A stretch of 64,000 bases of DNA. Origin: Actinomyces respiraculi. Lineage in GTDB: Bacteria; Actinomycetota; Actinomycetes; Actinomycetales; Actinomycetaceae. Location of the stretch: the NCBI RefSeq assembly GCF_014595995.2, contig NZ_CP063989.1, positions 1,364,001-1,428,000 on the forward strand, given 5' to 3'. This document shows, in pieces, positions 43,124-51,525 of this stretch. Position 1 is the stretch's first letter. The number at the start of each line of letters is the position of its first letter. The translations under genes were made by a program, and so were the position numbers. The notes beneath the pieces were generated by a model that was not told the DNA's origin, ran no database searches, and saw only the letters and a list, made by a program, of their open reading frames with translations.

Positions 43124-45448
43124 ATGACGGACACGCGCAGCACCACCGACGCAGCCGACGACACCCTCGTCCCCGGCTCCCGGGTGCGCAGCCGGCTGGC
43201 CTGGTTCGGGTCCCGCGGACACTCCACGCCCGCCGCCATCGAGCCGCTGCTGCGCGCCCTGCGTGCCAACCACCCCAAGGCGGACACGAGTCTCATCGTG
43301 CGCGCCTACCAGGTGGCCGAGAAAGCCCATGAGGGCCAGAAGCGTAAGTCCGGCGAGCCGTATATCACCCACCCGGTGGCGGTGGCCACGATCCTCGGTG
43401 AGCTCGGCATGACCCCGCAGACCCTCGCGGCCGCCCTGCTGCATGACACCGTCGAGGACACCGACTACTCGCTCGAGCGCCTGCGGGCCGACTTCGGTGA
43501 CGAGATCGCCCTGCTCGTCGACGGCGTCACCAAGCTTGACAAGCTCCAGTACGGTGACGCCGCCCAGGCTGAGACGGTGCGCAAAATGATTGTCGCGATG
43601 TCCAAGGACATCCGCGTGCTGCTCATCAAGCTTGGGGACCGGCTGCACAACGCGCGCACGTGGAAGCACGTGTCCAAGGAGAACGCGGCGCGCAAGGCCA
43701 AGGAGACCCTGGAGATCTACGCCCCGCTGGCGCACCGCCTGGGCATGAACACGATCAAGTGGGAACTGGAGGACCGGTCCTTCAAGGCCCTCTATCCGGG
43801 CGTGTACGACGAGATCGAGCACATGGTCGCCGAGCGCGCGCCCGCCCGTGAGGAGTACCTGCGCCAGGTCCGCCTGCAGATCGAGGAGGACCTGCGGCTC
43901 AACAAGATCAAGGGCACCGTCACCGGGCGGCCGAAGCACTACTACTCGATCTACCAGAAGATGATCGTGAGGGGTAAGGACTTCGACGACATCTACGACC
44001 TCGTGGCTGTGCGCGTCATCGTCGACACCATCCAGGACTGTTACGCGGTCCTCGGCGCGCTGCACTCGCGCTGGACCCCGATGTCCGGACGTTTCAAGGA
44101 CTACATCGCAGTCCCCAAATTCAACCTCTACCAGTCCCTGCACACCACGGTGGTCGGTCCTGACGGCAAGCCCGTGGAGATCCAGATCCGCACCCATGAG
44201 ATGCACCGCATGGCGGAGTACGGTGTCGCGGCCCACTGGAAGTACAAGGAGGACCCCAACGCCTCCGGCCCGGCTCCGGTGCGGGGCAAGGGCGAGGAGG
44301 ACGCCGGTGAGATGGCGTGGCTGCGCCAGCTCGTCGACTGGCAGAAGGAGACGCAGGACCCCACCGAGTTCCTGGACTCGCTGCGCTACGAGATGGCCGG
44401 CACCCAGGTCTACGTCTTCACCCCCAAGGGTGACGTGCTGGCCCTGCCCAGCGGCTCGACGCCCGTGGACTTCGCCTACGCCGTGCACACGGAGGTCGGT
44501 CACCGCACGGTGGGCGCGAGGGTCAACGGGCGCCTGGTCCCGCTGGACACGCGCCTGGAGAACGGCGACAACGTCGAGGTCTTCACCTCCAAGGCGCAGG
44601 GCGCCGGGCCGAGCCGCGACTGGCTCAGCTTCATCGGCTCCAACCGGGCACGCAACAAGATCCGCTCCTGGTTCTCCAAGGAGCGGCGCGAGGAGGCCAT
44701 CGAGGAGGGCAAGTCCCTCATCGCGCGTGCCCTGCGCAAGAAGGATCTGCCGATCCAGCGGCTCATGAGCCACGAGTCCCTGACGGACGTTGCCAAGATC
44801 CTCGACAAGGGCGACATCGACGGCCTGTACGCGGCGGTCGGGGAGGGGCATGTCTCCGCCCAGCACGTCGTCGACACGTTGGTGGCGGCGCTGGGCGGCG
44901 AGGCGGGCACGGAGGAGACCCTGGCCGAGGGCGTCCTGCCGACGAAGGCCGCGCGCGCCCACCAGCGCCCTCGCTCCGACTCAGGCGTCATCGTCGAGGG
45001 CATGGACGAGGGGGACATCTACGTCAAGCTTGCGCGCTGCTGCACACCCATGCCCGGCGATCCCATCGTCGGCTTCATCACGCGCGGCTCCGGGATCTCC
45101 GTCCACCGGGCGGACTGCCAGAACGTCGACCATCTCCAGCGCGAGCCCGAGCGGATCGTGGCGGTGCGCTGGGCGGACCACGCGCAGTCCGCCTACCTCG
45201 TGCAGATCGACGTCGAGGCCCTGGACCGCGGCGGGCTGCTGGCCGACATCACGCGAGTGCTCGCGGACAACCACGTCAACCTCATGAGCGCGAATATCTC
45301 GACCAGCCGGGACCGGGTGGTGACGGCCCGCTTCGTCGTGGAGCTGGCCGCCCCCAGCCACCTGGACCACACCCTGTCCTCCCTGCGCCGTATCGACGGC
45401 GTGTTTGAGGCCCACCGCTCGACCTCCACCTCCCGCCGTCACGGCTGA
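43124..45448 (+). CDS. rel: Bifunctional (p)ppGpp synthetase/hydrolase
   Basis: 774 residues. Hydrolase domain with YITHPVAVATIL and LLHDTVEDTDYS (HD), synthetase domain with GRPKHYYSIYQKM and KFNLYQSLHTTVVG, then TGS (VYVFTPKGDVLALPSGSTPVDFAYAVHTEVG), a Cys-containing conserved domain (RCCTPMPGD) and a C-terminal ACT domain. Both active sites look intact, so one enzyme probably makes and degrades the alarmone. Upstream TATGAT suggests leaderless transcription. Its last 10 bp overlap the convergent gene at 45439. Confidence 0.96.
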   Translation: MTDTRSTTDAADDTLVPGSRVRSRLAWFGSRGHSTPAAIEPLLRALRANHPKADTSLIVRAYQVAEKAHEGQKRKSGEPYITHPVAVATILGELGMTPQTLAAALLHDTVEDTDYSLERLRADFGDEIALLVDGVTKLDKLQYGDAAQAETVRKMIVAMSKDIRVLLIKLGDRLHNARTWKHVSKENAARKAKETLEIYAPLAHRLGMNTIKWELEDRSFKALYPGVYDEIEHMVAERAPAREEYLRQVRLQIEEDLRLNKIKGTVTGRPKHYYSIYQKMIVRGKDFDDIYDLVAVRVIVDTIQDCYAVLGALHSRWTPMSGRFKDYIAVPKFNLYQSLHTTVVGPDGKPVEIQIRTHEMHRMAEYGVAAHWKYKEDPNASGPAPVRGKGEEDAGEMAWLRQLVDWQKETQDPTEFLDSLRYEMAGTQVYVFTPKGDVLALPSGSTPVDFAYAVHTEVGHRTVGARVNGRLVPLDTRLENGDNVEVFTSKAQGAGPSRDWLSFIGSNRARNKIRSWFSKERREEAIEEGKSLIARALRKKDLPIQRLMSHESLTDVAKILDKGDIDGLYAAVGEGHVSAQHVVDTLVAALGGEAGTEETLAEGVLPTKAARAHQRPRSDSGVIVEGMDEGDIYVKLARCCTPMPGDPIVGFITRGSGISVHRADCQNVDHLQREPERIVAVRWADHAQSAYLVQIDVEALDRGGLLADITRVLADNHVNLMSANISTSRDRVVTARFVVELAAPSHLDHTLSSLRRIDGVFEAHRSTSTSRRHG

Positions 45449-46083
45449 GCGGAAGGCACGAGCGCCTCGATGATCCTCCGGGCGCGCGGCCGGCCCCGGC
45501 AGGCGGCACCCCGGCAGCGGGTCAGTGCCAGGTGCAGTTCGGTGCTGTTCAGCCCGAGGGACCGGGCGGTCAGGACCACCTCGACGGCGCGGGCCGGAAC
45601 GGCCGTACGCGCGAGGTCCACTACCGCTCGCGCCAGGCCCAGGCACCGCAGGCCACCGAGTGTGACGACGTCGCAGGGCGGCACCGACCCGCGGTAGACG
45701 ACCGTGCCAGGGCCGCGGCCTTGGCGTGAGGGGATGATGAGGGCCAGGGATGAGGGTGCGCGCCCGCCGGTGTGCACCCACAGGGCGGCCTCGCCGCCGA
45801 CGACGGCGCCGCGGGGGACGAGAGCGGCCAGGGCGCGCGCCCGCTGGACAGGGGTGCGCAACAGGTCCGTGGGCACGGCTGTGCCGACGACGTCTGTGAG
45901 GATCCTGGCGTCGAGACGTGCGTCGCGCAGGACGGCGCGCTCGTAGGCTTCGAGTGCCCCGAGGGCGGGGCGTGTGGGGCGCAGGACTGGGGCGCGCAGA
46001 GCCGCCAGGGCCGTGGCGCGCGGGCCCGCGCTGGAGGCGGAGGCAGTGGGGGTGCCGGTGGGGGAGCCGAGGCGGTGCGTCAT
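45439..46083 (-). CDS. AbiEi-like/DUF559-associated protein lacking the nuclease domain
   Basis: 214 residues. A basic Ala-rich N-terminus; VVGGEAALWVHTGGRAPSSLALIIP, DVVTLGGLRCLGLARAVVDLARTAV and a C-terminal RCRGAACRGRPRARRIIEAL are the usual body of actinobacterial proteins with an AbiEi-like antitoxin fold. In many relatives an endonuclease-like DUF559 domain follows; here the protein stops where that would begin. No toxin partner is adjacent. Start uncertain: ATG 46083 or 46098, neither with a good ribosome site. Overlaps the rel stop by 10 bp, tail to tail. Confidence 0.6.
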   Translation of the reverse strand: MTHRLGSPTGTPTASASSAGPRATALAALRAPVLRPTRPALGALEAYERAVLRDARLDARILTDVVGTAVPTDLLRTPVQRARALAALVPRGAVVGGEAALWVHTGGRAPSSLALIIPSRQGRGPGTVVYRGSVPPCDVVTLGGLRCLGLARAVVDLARTAVPARAVEVVLTARSLGLNSTELHLALTRCRGAACRGRPRARRIIEALVPSAQP

Positions 46084-46240
46084 GAGCGCATCGTGCACCG
46101 CTGGGTGCTCTTAGCACGAGGCGTGAGCCGAGGCTGTGGACAGGTGGCGGCAGGCGGGCGGCCGGGTCTGTGAATTGACGGTGGGCCTGCATGTCTGTGG
46201 ACCGGTGGGACAGGCAAACCGGCCTGTGGACGGAGGAGGA

Positions 46241-46283
46241 CGTGGCGGGCCCCGCCACCCCGAGGGCGACGGGGCCCGCCACG
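46241..46283 (-). terminator. terminator of the DUF349 gene
   Basis: CGTGGCGGGCCCCG (46241-46254) pairs perfectly over 14 bp with 46270-46283, loop 15 nt, 33 nt past the DUF349 stop. The surrounding gap 46084-46316 shows nothing else but three copies of CTGTGGAC. Confidence 0.8.
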
Positions 46284-46316
46284 TTGGTCAGGAGCGTGGC
46301 TCCCGGCCGTGCGCGT

Positions 46317-47948
46317 TCAGGCGCGGCTGGACAGGCGCACCTGCTCCAGCCAGGCGCGCCGGGCGGTGAGAGCAGCCTCAGCCTCTGCGACCTTCTTCGT
46401 GTTGCCGGCGCTGCGGGCGGCCTCGAGGTCGCGCTCGAGCGCGGCGATGGAGTCCTCGAGCTGGCCGGCCAGCCCCTCAGCACGCGCCTTGGTCTCAGGG
46501 TCGCTGCGGCGCCATTCGGCGTTCTCCGCGTCGCGGATGGCGTCCTCGACGGCGCGCATACGGCCCTCGATGCGGCGCACGGCAGCCCTGGGCACGCGGC
46601 CGACCTCCTCCCAGGCGTCCTGGATCGGGCGCAGGGCCTTCTTGGCGACCTTGACGTCCTTGATCGGCAGCAGCGCCTCGGCCTTGGCGACGAGCGCCTC
46701 CTTGACCTTGAGGTTCTCGGCGTACTCGGTGTCGGTGGCCTCGTCCTTGGCGCGGCGAGCGTCGAAGAAGACCTGCTGGGCGGCGCGGAAGCGGGCCCAC
46801 AGGGCGTCGTCCTCCTTGCGGGAGGCGCGTCCGGCCTTCTTCCACTCCTCCATGAGGTCGCGGTACTTGGCGGAGGTGCCCGCCCAGTCCGTGGAGCCGG
46901 AGAGCTCCTCGGCGCGCTTGATGAGCGCCTCCTTGGCGGCCTTGACCGCGGACTGCTTGGCGTCGAGCTCGGAGAAGTACTGACGGCGGTGGCGGTCGAA
47001 GGTGGTGCGGGCGTGGCTGAAGCGCTTCCACAGGCCGTCCTCGGTGGGGCGGTCCAGGCGCGGGCCACGGCGCTGGGCACCCTTCCACTGCTCGAGCAGG
47101 TCGCGCAGCTCGGCGCCCGAGTTCTTCCACTGCGTGCGGCCCGGGTCCTGGTCGGCGATGGCCTCGGCGCGCTCGACGAGCGCGGTGCGGTCCTTGAGCG
47201 CCTGCTCACGGGCGGCGGCACGCTCGGCGTTGACCGCGGCACGCCGCTCAGAGGCGACGTCCTTGAGGGCCGCGAAGCGCGCACGCAGACCCTCGAGGTC
47301 GCCGACGGCGGCCGGCGCCTTGAGCGACTCCTCCAGGGAGGAGACCGTGGAGTCGATCTCACGCACTGAGAGCTGGGGCAGGCGCGTGGCGAAGAGGTCG
47401 ACGGTGGCCTTGAGGTCGAGGAACCGGCGCACGTAGAAGGCCAGGGCCTCGGCGATGGGGGCGTCGGGGAACTGACCGACCTCGCGCTCGGTGTCGGCGT
47501 CCTGGACATAGACACGGCCCTCGCCGTCGACGCGGCCCCACTTGGCGGCGTCCATGGCCTCCTGGGGGTCGACCTCAGGCTCGGCGGGCGCGGTGGGGGT
47601 GGGGACGGCGGCGGGTGACGCGGCGGGCTCAGAAGCAGCCTCGGACGTCTCGACAGGCACCTCAGCGGCCTCACTGGCCTCAGCGGGCGCCTCGCTCGCC
47701 TCGGCGGTGGCCTCAGGCACGTCGGTGTCGGCGGCCGGGGTGGCCTCACTGTCCTCAGTGGCCTCGGCCGCCTCGGGCTCCTCGTCGGTCTTCTCACTGG
47801 TCTTCTCGTCGGACATGCCGACGGCGGCGGACACGGCGGCGTCCTGCTCGGCGGGGGAGGTGGCGGCCTCGACGGCCGTCTGCTCAGTCGTGGCGGTGGG
47901 CTCGAGGTCCACGACGCCCTCGGTGTCCGGCTGGGTCTGCTCGGTCAC
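46317..47948 (-). CDS. DUF349 repeat protein with acidic disordered N-terminus
   Basis: 543 residues. The first 130 are Ala/Glu/Thr/Pro-rich, strongly acidic and surely disordered. The rest consists of helical DUF349 repeats, each with a Trp-centred pattern such as LLEQWKGAQRRGP, LMEEWKKAGRASRKED and AWEEVGRVPRAA. Long coiled helices are expected. Function is unknown; family members are conserved in actinobacteria. GTG at 47948 was chosen because AAGGAG stands 6 nt upstream; the ATG at 47963 is itself just before that site. Monocistronic. Confidence 0.85.
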   Translation of the reverse strand: MTEQTQPDTEGVVDLEPTATTEQTAVEAATSPAEQDAAVSAAVGMSDEKTSEKTDEEPEAAEATEDSEATPAADTDVPEATAEASEAPAEASEAAEVPVETSEAASEPAASPAAVPTPTAPAEPEVDPQEAMDAAKWGRVDGEGRVYVQDADTEREVGQFPDAPIAEALAFYVRRFLDLKATVDLFATRLPQLSVREIDSTVSSLEESLKAPAAVGDLEGLRARFAALKDVASERRAAVNAERAAAREQALKDRTALVERAEAIADQDPGRTQWKNSGAELRDLLEQWKGAQRRGPRLDRPTEDGLWKRFSHARTTFDRHRRQYFSELDAKQSAVKAAKEALIKRAEELSGSTDWAGTSAKYRDLMEEWKKAGRASRKEDDALWARFRAAQQVFFDARRAKDEATDTEYAENLKVKEALVAKAEALLPIKDVKVAKKALRPIQDAWEEVGRVPRAAVRRIEGRMRAVEDAIRDAENAEWRRSDPETKARAEGLAGQLEDSIAALERDLEAARSAGNTKKVAEAEAALTARRAWLEQVRLSSRA

Positions 47949-48123
47949 GGTGTGCTCCTTCATGGGTTGACGGGGTGGGACACGGTGGTCCGTTCCGTTC
48001 TCGCCCGGCGCGCGGCCGGATGATGGGTGCCGCCTCGGCAGGAGGCAGCACCCGAAAGTCTACGTGCTCACCGGTGTTCCGGCGCCATCGCGCGGCTGGA
48101 AACGGTCCTGGTAATCTCAGCCC

Positions 48124-48166
48124 GTGATCGTTTGAGCCCCTGCCCCTCCGGCCGAAACCGCCGGAG
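48124..48166 (+). promoter_or_regulatory. 5' leader of the ABC-F gene with mini-ORF and hairpin
   Basis: TAATCT (48112-48117) could be a -10, after which GTG ATC GTT TGA (48124-48135) would encode a three-residue leader right at the RNA start. CTCCGGC (48146-48152) and GCCGGAG (48160-48166) form a 7-bp hairpin behind it. Antibiotic-resistance ABC-F genes are often controlled by such attenuators, but this one is speculative. Confidence 0.25.
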
Positions 48167-48208
48167 CCGGGTCACGCCCCGCCCGTACCGCTGCGCCCAG
48201 GAGCCCTC

Positions 48209-49882
48209 ATGCCCGCGATCACTCTCATTGACCTCACCTTCTCCCACACTGCCGAGCCGCTGCTCGAGAGGGTCTCCTTCACCGTCGTCGACGGCGAACG
48301 CGCCTGTCTCGTGGGTCCGAATGGCTGCGGTAAGACCACCCTGCTCCAGCTCGTCACCGGAGCCCTCGCCCCCGACTCCGGCAGCGCCACCGTCACCGGC
48401 CTGGATGACTGGGGCTGTGGGCTGCGCCCGGCCCCGGACGTGCTCACCATGACGGGCAGCGTCGGGGACTACCTCGACGCCGCCACCGCGGCCCCGCGCG
48501 ACCTGCTCACCCGCTTCGACGAGGTCGCCGCCGCCCTCGCCTCCTCGCCGTCGGCGGCCGACGAGACCCGCCTGACCCGCGAGTACGACCACCTGCTGGC
48601 CGCCATGACCGCCGCCGACGTGTGGGGGCTGGAGGCGCGCATCGAGCAGACCCTCGCCGGTCTCGGCCTCGCGGCGCTCACCGGGCCCGAGGGCCGAGGA
48701 CGTGACCTCCTCACCCTCTCGCCGGGCCAGCGCGGACGCCTGGAGCTGGCCGCGACACTGCTGGCCTCGCCGTCGGCCCTCATCCTGGACGAACCCACCA
48801 ACCACCTGGACGACGAGGCCATCGCCTACCTCACCGCCTTCCTCATCGACTTCGGCGGGCCGGTGCTGCTCGCCAGCCATGACCGCGCCTTCCTCGACGA
48901 CGTCGCCACGGTCCTGCTCGACCTCGACACCGCGCCTTGGCAGGCGCTGGTGACCGCCGAGGGCGCCCCGGCTCTGCCGGGTGTGCAGCGCTGCGCCGGC
49001 ACCTACACGGACTACCTCGTGCGCAAGGCGGCTGCCCGGGCCGGCCATGCGGCCCTGCACACCGCCCAGCAGGAGGGCAAGAGGGACATCCGGGCCCACC
49101 GGCGCGCCAGCGAGGACATCGCCCGCGGTGGGGTGCGGCTGAAGGAGGCATCCGGCAAGCAGAAGAAGTTCTTCGCCGACCGGGCCTCGAAGACCTTCAC
49201 GCGCCGCGCCCACCACGACGACCGCAAGATGGAGGCCCTGACCGCCCGCGAGGTGCGCAAGCCCCGCGAGTACCGCCTTCACCTCGACCTGCCGCCGGTG
49301 GCCGCTGGAGCGGGCGTGGCCCTCGCCGCGCGCCAGGCCGCCGTCCCCGGACGTCTCGCCCCCGTGACCCTTGACCTCAGGGTCGGCGAGCACCTGCTGC
49401 TCACCGGCCCCAACGGCTGTGGCAAGAGCACCCTGCTGCGTTGGGCCGCCACCGGCCGTGCCCCGGCGGAGCAGGCCACGGGCACGCTCACCCTCGACGG
49501 AGCCCTCGCTGTCGTGCCCCAGCGGCTGCCGCGCCCCGGCGACAGGGGCCTGGACGAGGAGACCTGGGCCCGCGGCATCGGCGAGCGCGGCACCGGGGTC
49601 CTGCACCCCGCCTACTGGCACCGGTGCGTGGGCGAGCTGTCCGCGGGCAACCAGCGGCGTGTGCAGCTCGCCCTGGCGGCCGCGGCGGCCCCAGAGGTCC
49701 TGGTCATTGATGAGCCGACCAACTACCTCGACCTGGACACGATCGAGGCGCTGGAGCAGGCGCTGGCGGGGTGGAGCGGGACGCTGCTCGTTGCCAGCCA
49801 CGACCGTTGGCTGACCCGGCACTGGGTGGGTCGGCGCCTGGAGATGGAGCCCGCCCGGCCCGCCTCCGGCGCAGTGCGGTAG
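48209..49882 (+). CDS. ABC-F family ATPase
   Basis: 557 residues, two ATP-binding cassettes in one chain and no membrane segment: Walker A GPNGCGKTT (near 37) and GPNGCGKST, signatures LSPGQRGR and LSAGNQRR, Walker B ALILDEPTNHLD and VLVIDEPTNYLD, with a basic linker (GKRDIRAHRRASEDIARG... KQKKFFADRASKTFTRR) between them. ABC-F proteins bind the ribosomal E site; some protect against antibiotics and others aid translation. The short second half and deviant signatures resemble resistance-type members, but the class cannot be assigned by eye. CAGGAG precedes the ATG. Confidence 0.9.
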   Translation: MPAITLIDLTFSHTAEPLLERVSFTVVDGERACLVGPNGCGKTTLLQLVTGALAPDSGSATVTGLDDWGCGLRPAPDVLTMTGSVGDYLDAATAAPRDLLTRFDEVAAALASSPSAADETRLTREYDHLLAAMTAADVWGLEARIEQTLAGLGLAALTGPEGRGRDLLTLSPGQRGRLELAATLLASPSALILDEPTNHLDDEAIAYLTAFLIDFGGPVLLASHDRAFLDDVATVLLDLDTAPWQALVTAEGAPALPGVQRCAGTYTDYLVRKAAARAGHAALHTAQQEGKRDIRAHRRASEDIARGGVRLKEASGKQKKFFADRASKTFTRRAHHDDRKMEALTAREVRKPREYRLHLDLPPVAAGAGVALAARQAAVPGRLAPVTLDLRVGEHLLLTGPNGCGKSTLLRWAATGRAPAEQATGTLTLDGALAVVPQRLPRPGDRGLDEETWARGIGERGTGVLHPAYWHRCVGELSAGNQRRVQLALAAAAAPEVLVIDEPTNYLDLDTIEALEQALAGWSGTLLVASHDRWLTRHWVGRRLEMEPARPASGAVR

Positions 49883-49934
49883 CCCGAGCCCCGGCGGTGT
49901 CCCGGCAGCCGGACGGCGGTGTGACGATGGTCTG

Positions 49935-50323
49935 ATGGCAGTCGGCTCGGGCGTGGCAGCATGGGATACCGTGCCCAGCCCCACCACGCGACGCCTTGGT
50001 CTGCTTGTCAGCCCGGACCCATCGGCGCTCATCCCACTGGGCATCGTGGGGCAGTCCGTGGTGGGCGCGGTGGCGATATGCCCTTCACCCCTGGGTGGTT
50101 CGGCGCGACCTTCCCCATTGGCGCGCTGGCGCTGGGAGGGATCCTGCTGGGGCCTTCGACGGCGGCTCGGCCCGTGACCTGGATGGGGCAGACGGCGGCC
50201 GTGGTGCTTGTGGGTACGGTGTCGCCCGCCCTGGTCGGTGCGGTGGTGCGGCTTGCACGCTCACGCTTTTCGGCCTCTGTCGAAAACCGCAGGATTCCGC
50301 GGTTTTTGAGATCGGCGTGGTGA
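49935..50323 (+). pseudogene. remnant of a TDT/TehA-family transporter
   Basis: Two pieces in different frames look like the end of a tellurite-resistance/dicarboxylate (TDT) transporter. One frame has SALIPLGIVGQSVVGAVAI (about 50024-50083). Another begins at ATG 50080 with MPFTPGWFGATFPIGALALGG and runs through VVLVGTVSPALVGAVVRLARSR. In intact relatives, one or two helices lie between these parts and several precede them. So the region has an internal deletion/frameshift and a lost N-terminus. No ribosome site is evident. Recognition is from memory of the PFxxGWxxxTFPxG motif; a search would settle it. Confidence 0.55.
50283..50307 (+). terminator. classical T-tract terminator after the TDT remnant
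   Basis: AAAACCGC (50283-50290) and GCGGTTTT (50299-50306) flank an 8-nt loop and end in a run of five T. It is one of the few intrinsic terminators with a T-tract in this window and fits the end of the decayed gene. Confidence 0.75.
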
Positions 50324-50326
50324 AGA

Positions 50327-50377
50327 GCTTCGGCTCCCATGTGCAAGGGCACCCGCGATGCACATGGGAGCCGAGGC
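50327..50377. repeat. long inverted repeat (19-bp stem)
   Basis: Arms 50327-50345 and 50359-50377 pair over 19 positions with a single G-U, core CGGCTCCCATGTGCA, loop 13 nt. Too long for an ordinary terminator and only 20 nt from the previous one. It could be a bidirectional terminator, a small structured RNA or the scar of a mobile repeat. Nothing else is seen between 50378 and the MBL gene at 50513. Confidence 0.8.
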
Positions 50378-50512
50378 GACCCCCTCAAACCCCAGGACAA
50401 CCGTTAACAACTGTCACATGAGCGTGCAAGCCCCTCCCTGCGGGGTCGCGACTGAGTGCGTGACCGCGGGCTCGGCTCGGGACTGGGGCGTCGCCCCCGG
50501 TAGGCTGGGCGC

Positions 50513-51322
50513 ATGATCCTCGAGCGCACCCTCGCCGCCGTCTTCGGAGCCAACTGCTACGTCCTGGCGGCAGGGCCCGACCGGTCGGCCCTCGTCGTCG
50601 ACCCCGGGGCCGGGGCCACCCGGGGAGCCCTGGCGCTGCTGCGCTCGAACCGGCTCACGCTCGGCGCAGTTCTGCTCACCCACGCTCACGCCGACCACGT
50701 GTGGGATGCCCAGAGGCTCATCGATGCCGCCCACGCCGAGGGCCTGTTGTCATCGGACGACGCCGTCACGGTGCCGGTGTACGTGCCCGAACCGGACCGC
50801 TACCGCCTCGAGGACCCGGACGCGACGACGGGCATCCGGGCCAGCGGCATGGGCTTCGCCGAGATGGCGGGCAGCCCCTGGCTGGCGCCGACGGACCTGC
50901 GGGCCTTCCCGGCCGAGGGCTTCACCCGGGCCTTCGAGATCGTCCCCGGTGTTGGGCTGCAGGCGGTGGCCGCCCCCGGCCACTCGGAGGGCTCCTCGAT
51001 GTTCTTCCTCAACGCCCGCCTGGGCGACAACCAGCTCCTCTTCGAGGCGGAGGTCCTCGACGACCCCTCGGCGATCGAGGAGAGGGACTACCTCGTGGCC
51101 TTGTCCGGGGACGTCATCTTCAAGGGCAGCGTGGGGCGCACGGACCTGCCGGGCGGCGACCAGGTGCAGATGTGGGCGACGCTGCGCTTCCTGGCCTCCG
51201 CGATTGCCCCTGAGACGGTGCTGCTGCCCGGGCACGGCGCCGTCACCACGATGGAGCACGAGCACCACGGCAACCCGTACCTGGCCGAGGCCAGGATCAG
51301 AGGAGGGGACCGGCGGGCCTGA
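50513..51322 (+). CDS. Metallo-beta-lactamase-fold hydrolase (glyoxalase II-like)
   Basis: 269 residues. Metal motif THAHADHVWD (HxHxDH) near 58-67, a later GHSEGSS (third His) and a PGHGAVTTMEHEH end. Position between rel and hisS equals that of the glyoxalase II-like Rv2581c. It probably hydrolyses a thioester, but the substrate is unknown. It lacks a strong ribosome site. The last 31 codons lie inside a 112-bp tandem duplication. Confidence 0.88.
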   Translation: MILERTLAAVFGANCYVLAAGPDRSALVVDPGAGATRGALALLRSNRLTLGAVLLTHAHADHVWDAQRLIDAAHAEGLLSSDDAVTVPVYVPEPDRYRLEDPDATTGIRASGMGFAEMAGSPWLAPTDLRAFPAEGFTRAFEIVPGVGLQAVAAPGHSEGSSMFFLNARLGDNQLLFEAEVLDDPSAIEERDYLVALSGDVIFKGSVGRTDLPGGDQVQMWATLRFLASAIAPETVLLPGHGAVTTMEHEHHGNPYLAEARIRGGDRRA

Positions 51323-51453
51323 GCGGAGCGAGGGCCGGGGCGGGCACGGCGCCGTCACCACGATGGAGCACGAGCACCACGGCAACCCGTACCTGGCCGA
51401 GGCCAGGATCAGAGGAGGGGACCGGCGGGCCTGAGCGGAGCGAGGGCCGGGGC
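51230..51453. repeat. perfect 112-bp tandem duplication of the MBL gene 3' end
   Basis: 51230-51341 is repeated without a difference that I can see at 51342-51453. The unit holds the last 31 codons, the stop and a GC-rich hairpin segment. A third, 34-bp copy of its end (51311-51344) appears at 51472-51505. 112 is not a multiple of three, so copy 2 is outside the normal reading and non-coding. Confidence 0.97.
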
Positions 51454-51513
51454 GGGCACGGCGCACAACTACGGCGGGCCTGAGCGGAGCGAGGGCCGGG
51501 GCGGGCCTCATGA

Positions 51514-51519
51514 CACAAT
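51514..51519 (+). promoter_or_regulatory. possible -10 box for leaderless hisS
   Basis: CACAAT lies 6 nt before the hisS ATG, and there is no Shine-Dalgarno in the duplicated GC-rich sequence upstream. Match to TAnnnT is imperfect at the first base. Confidence 0.3.
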
Positions 51520-51525
51520 GCGCGC

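Noticed and set aside
43113..43127. Five-codon upstream ORF (ATG ATC CGG CTA TGA) overlapping the rel start
   Set aside because: Its ATG lies inside the -10 TATGAT, so it would not be transcribed from that promoter. Probably coincidence.
45439..46083. Type IV toxin-antitoxin system with the AbiEi-like gene
   Set aside because: No AbiEii-like nucleotidyltransferase is adjacent; the neighbours are rel and DUF349.
46134..46231. Three copies of CTGTGGAC as a DnaA-box cluster
   Set aside because: They do not match TGTGGATAA well, and spacing is irregular. Likely chance in a G-rich gap.
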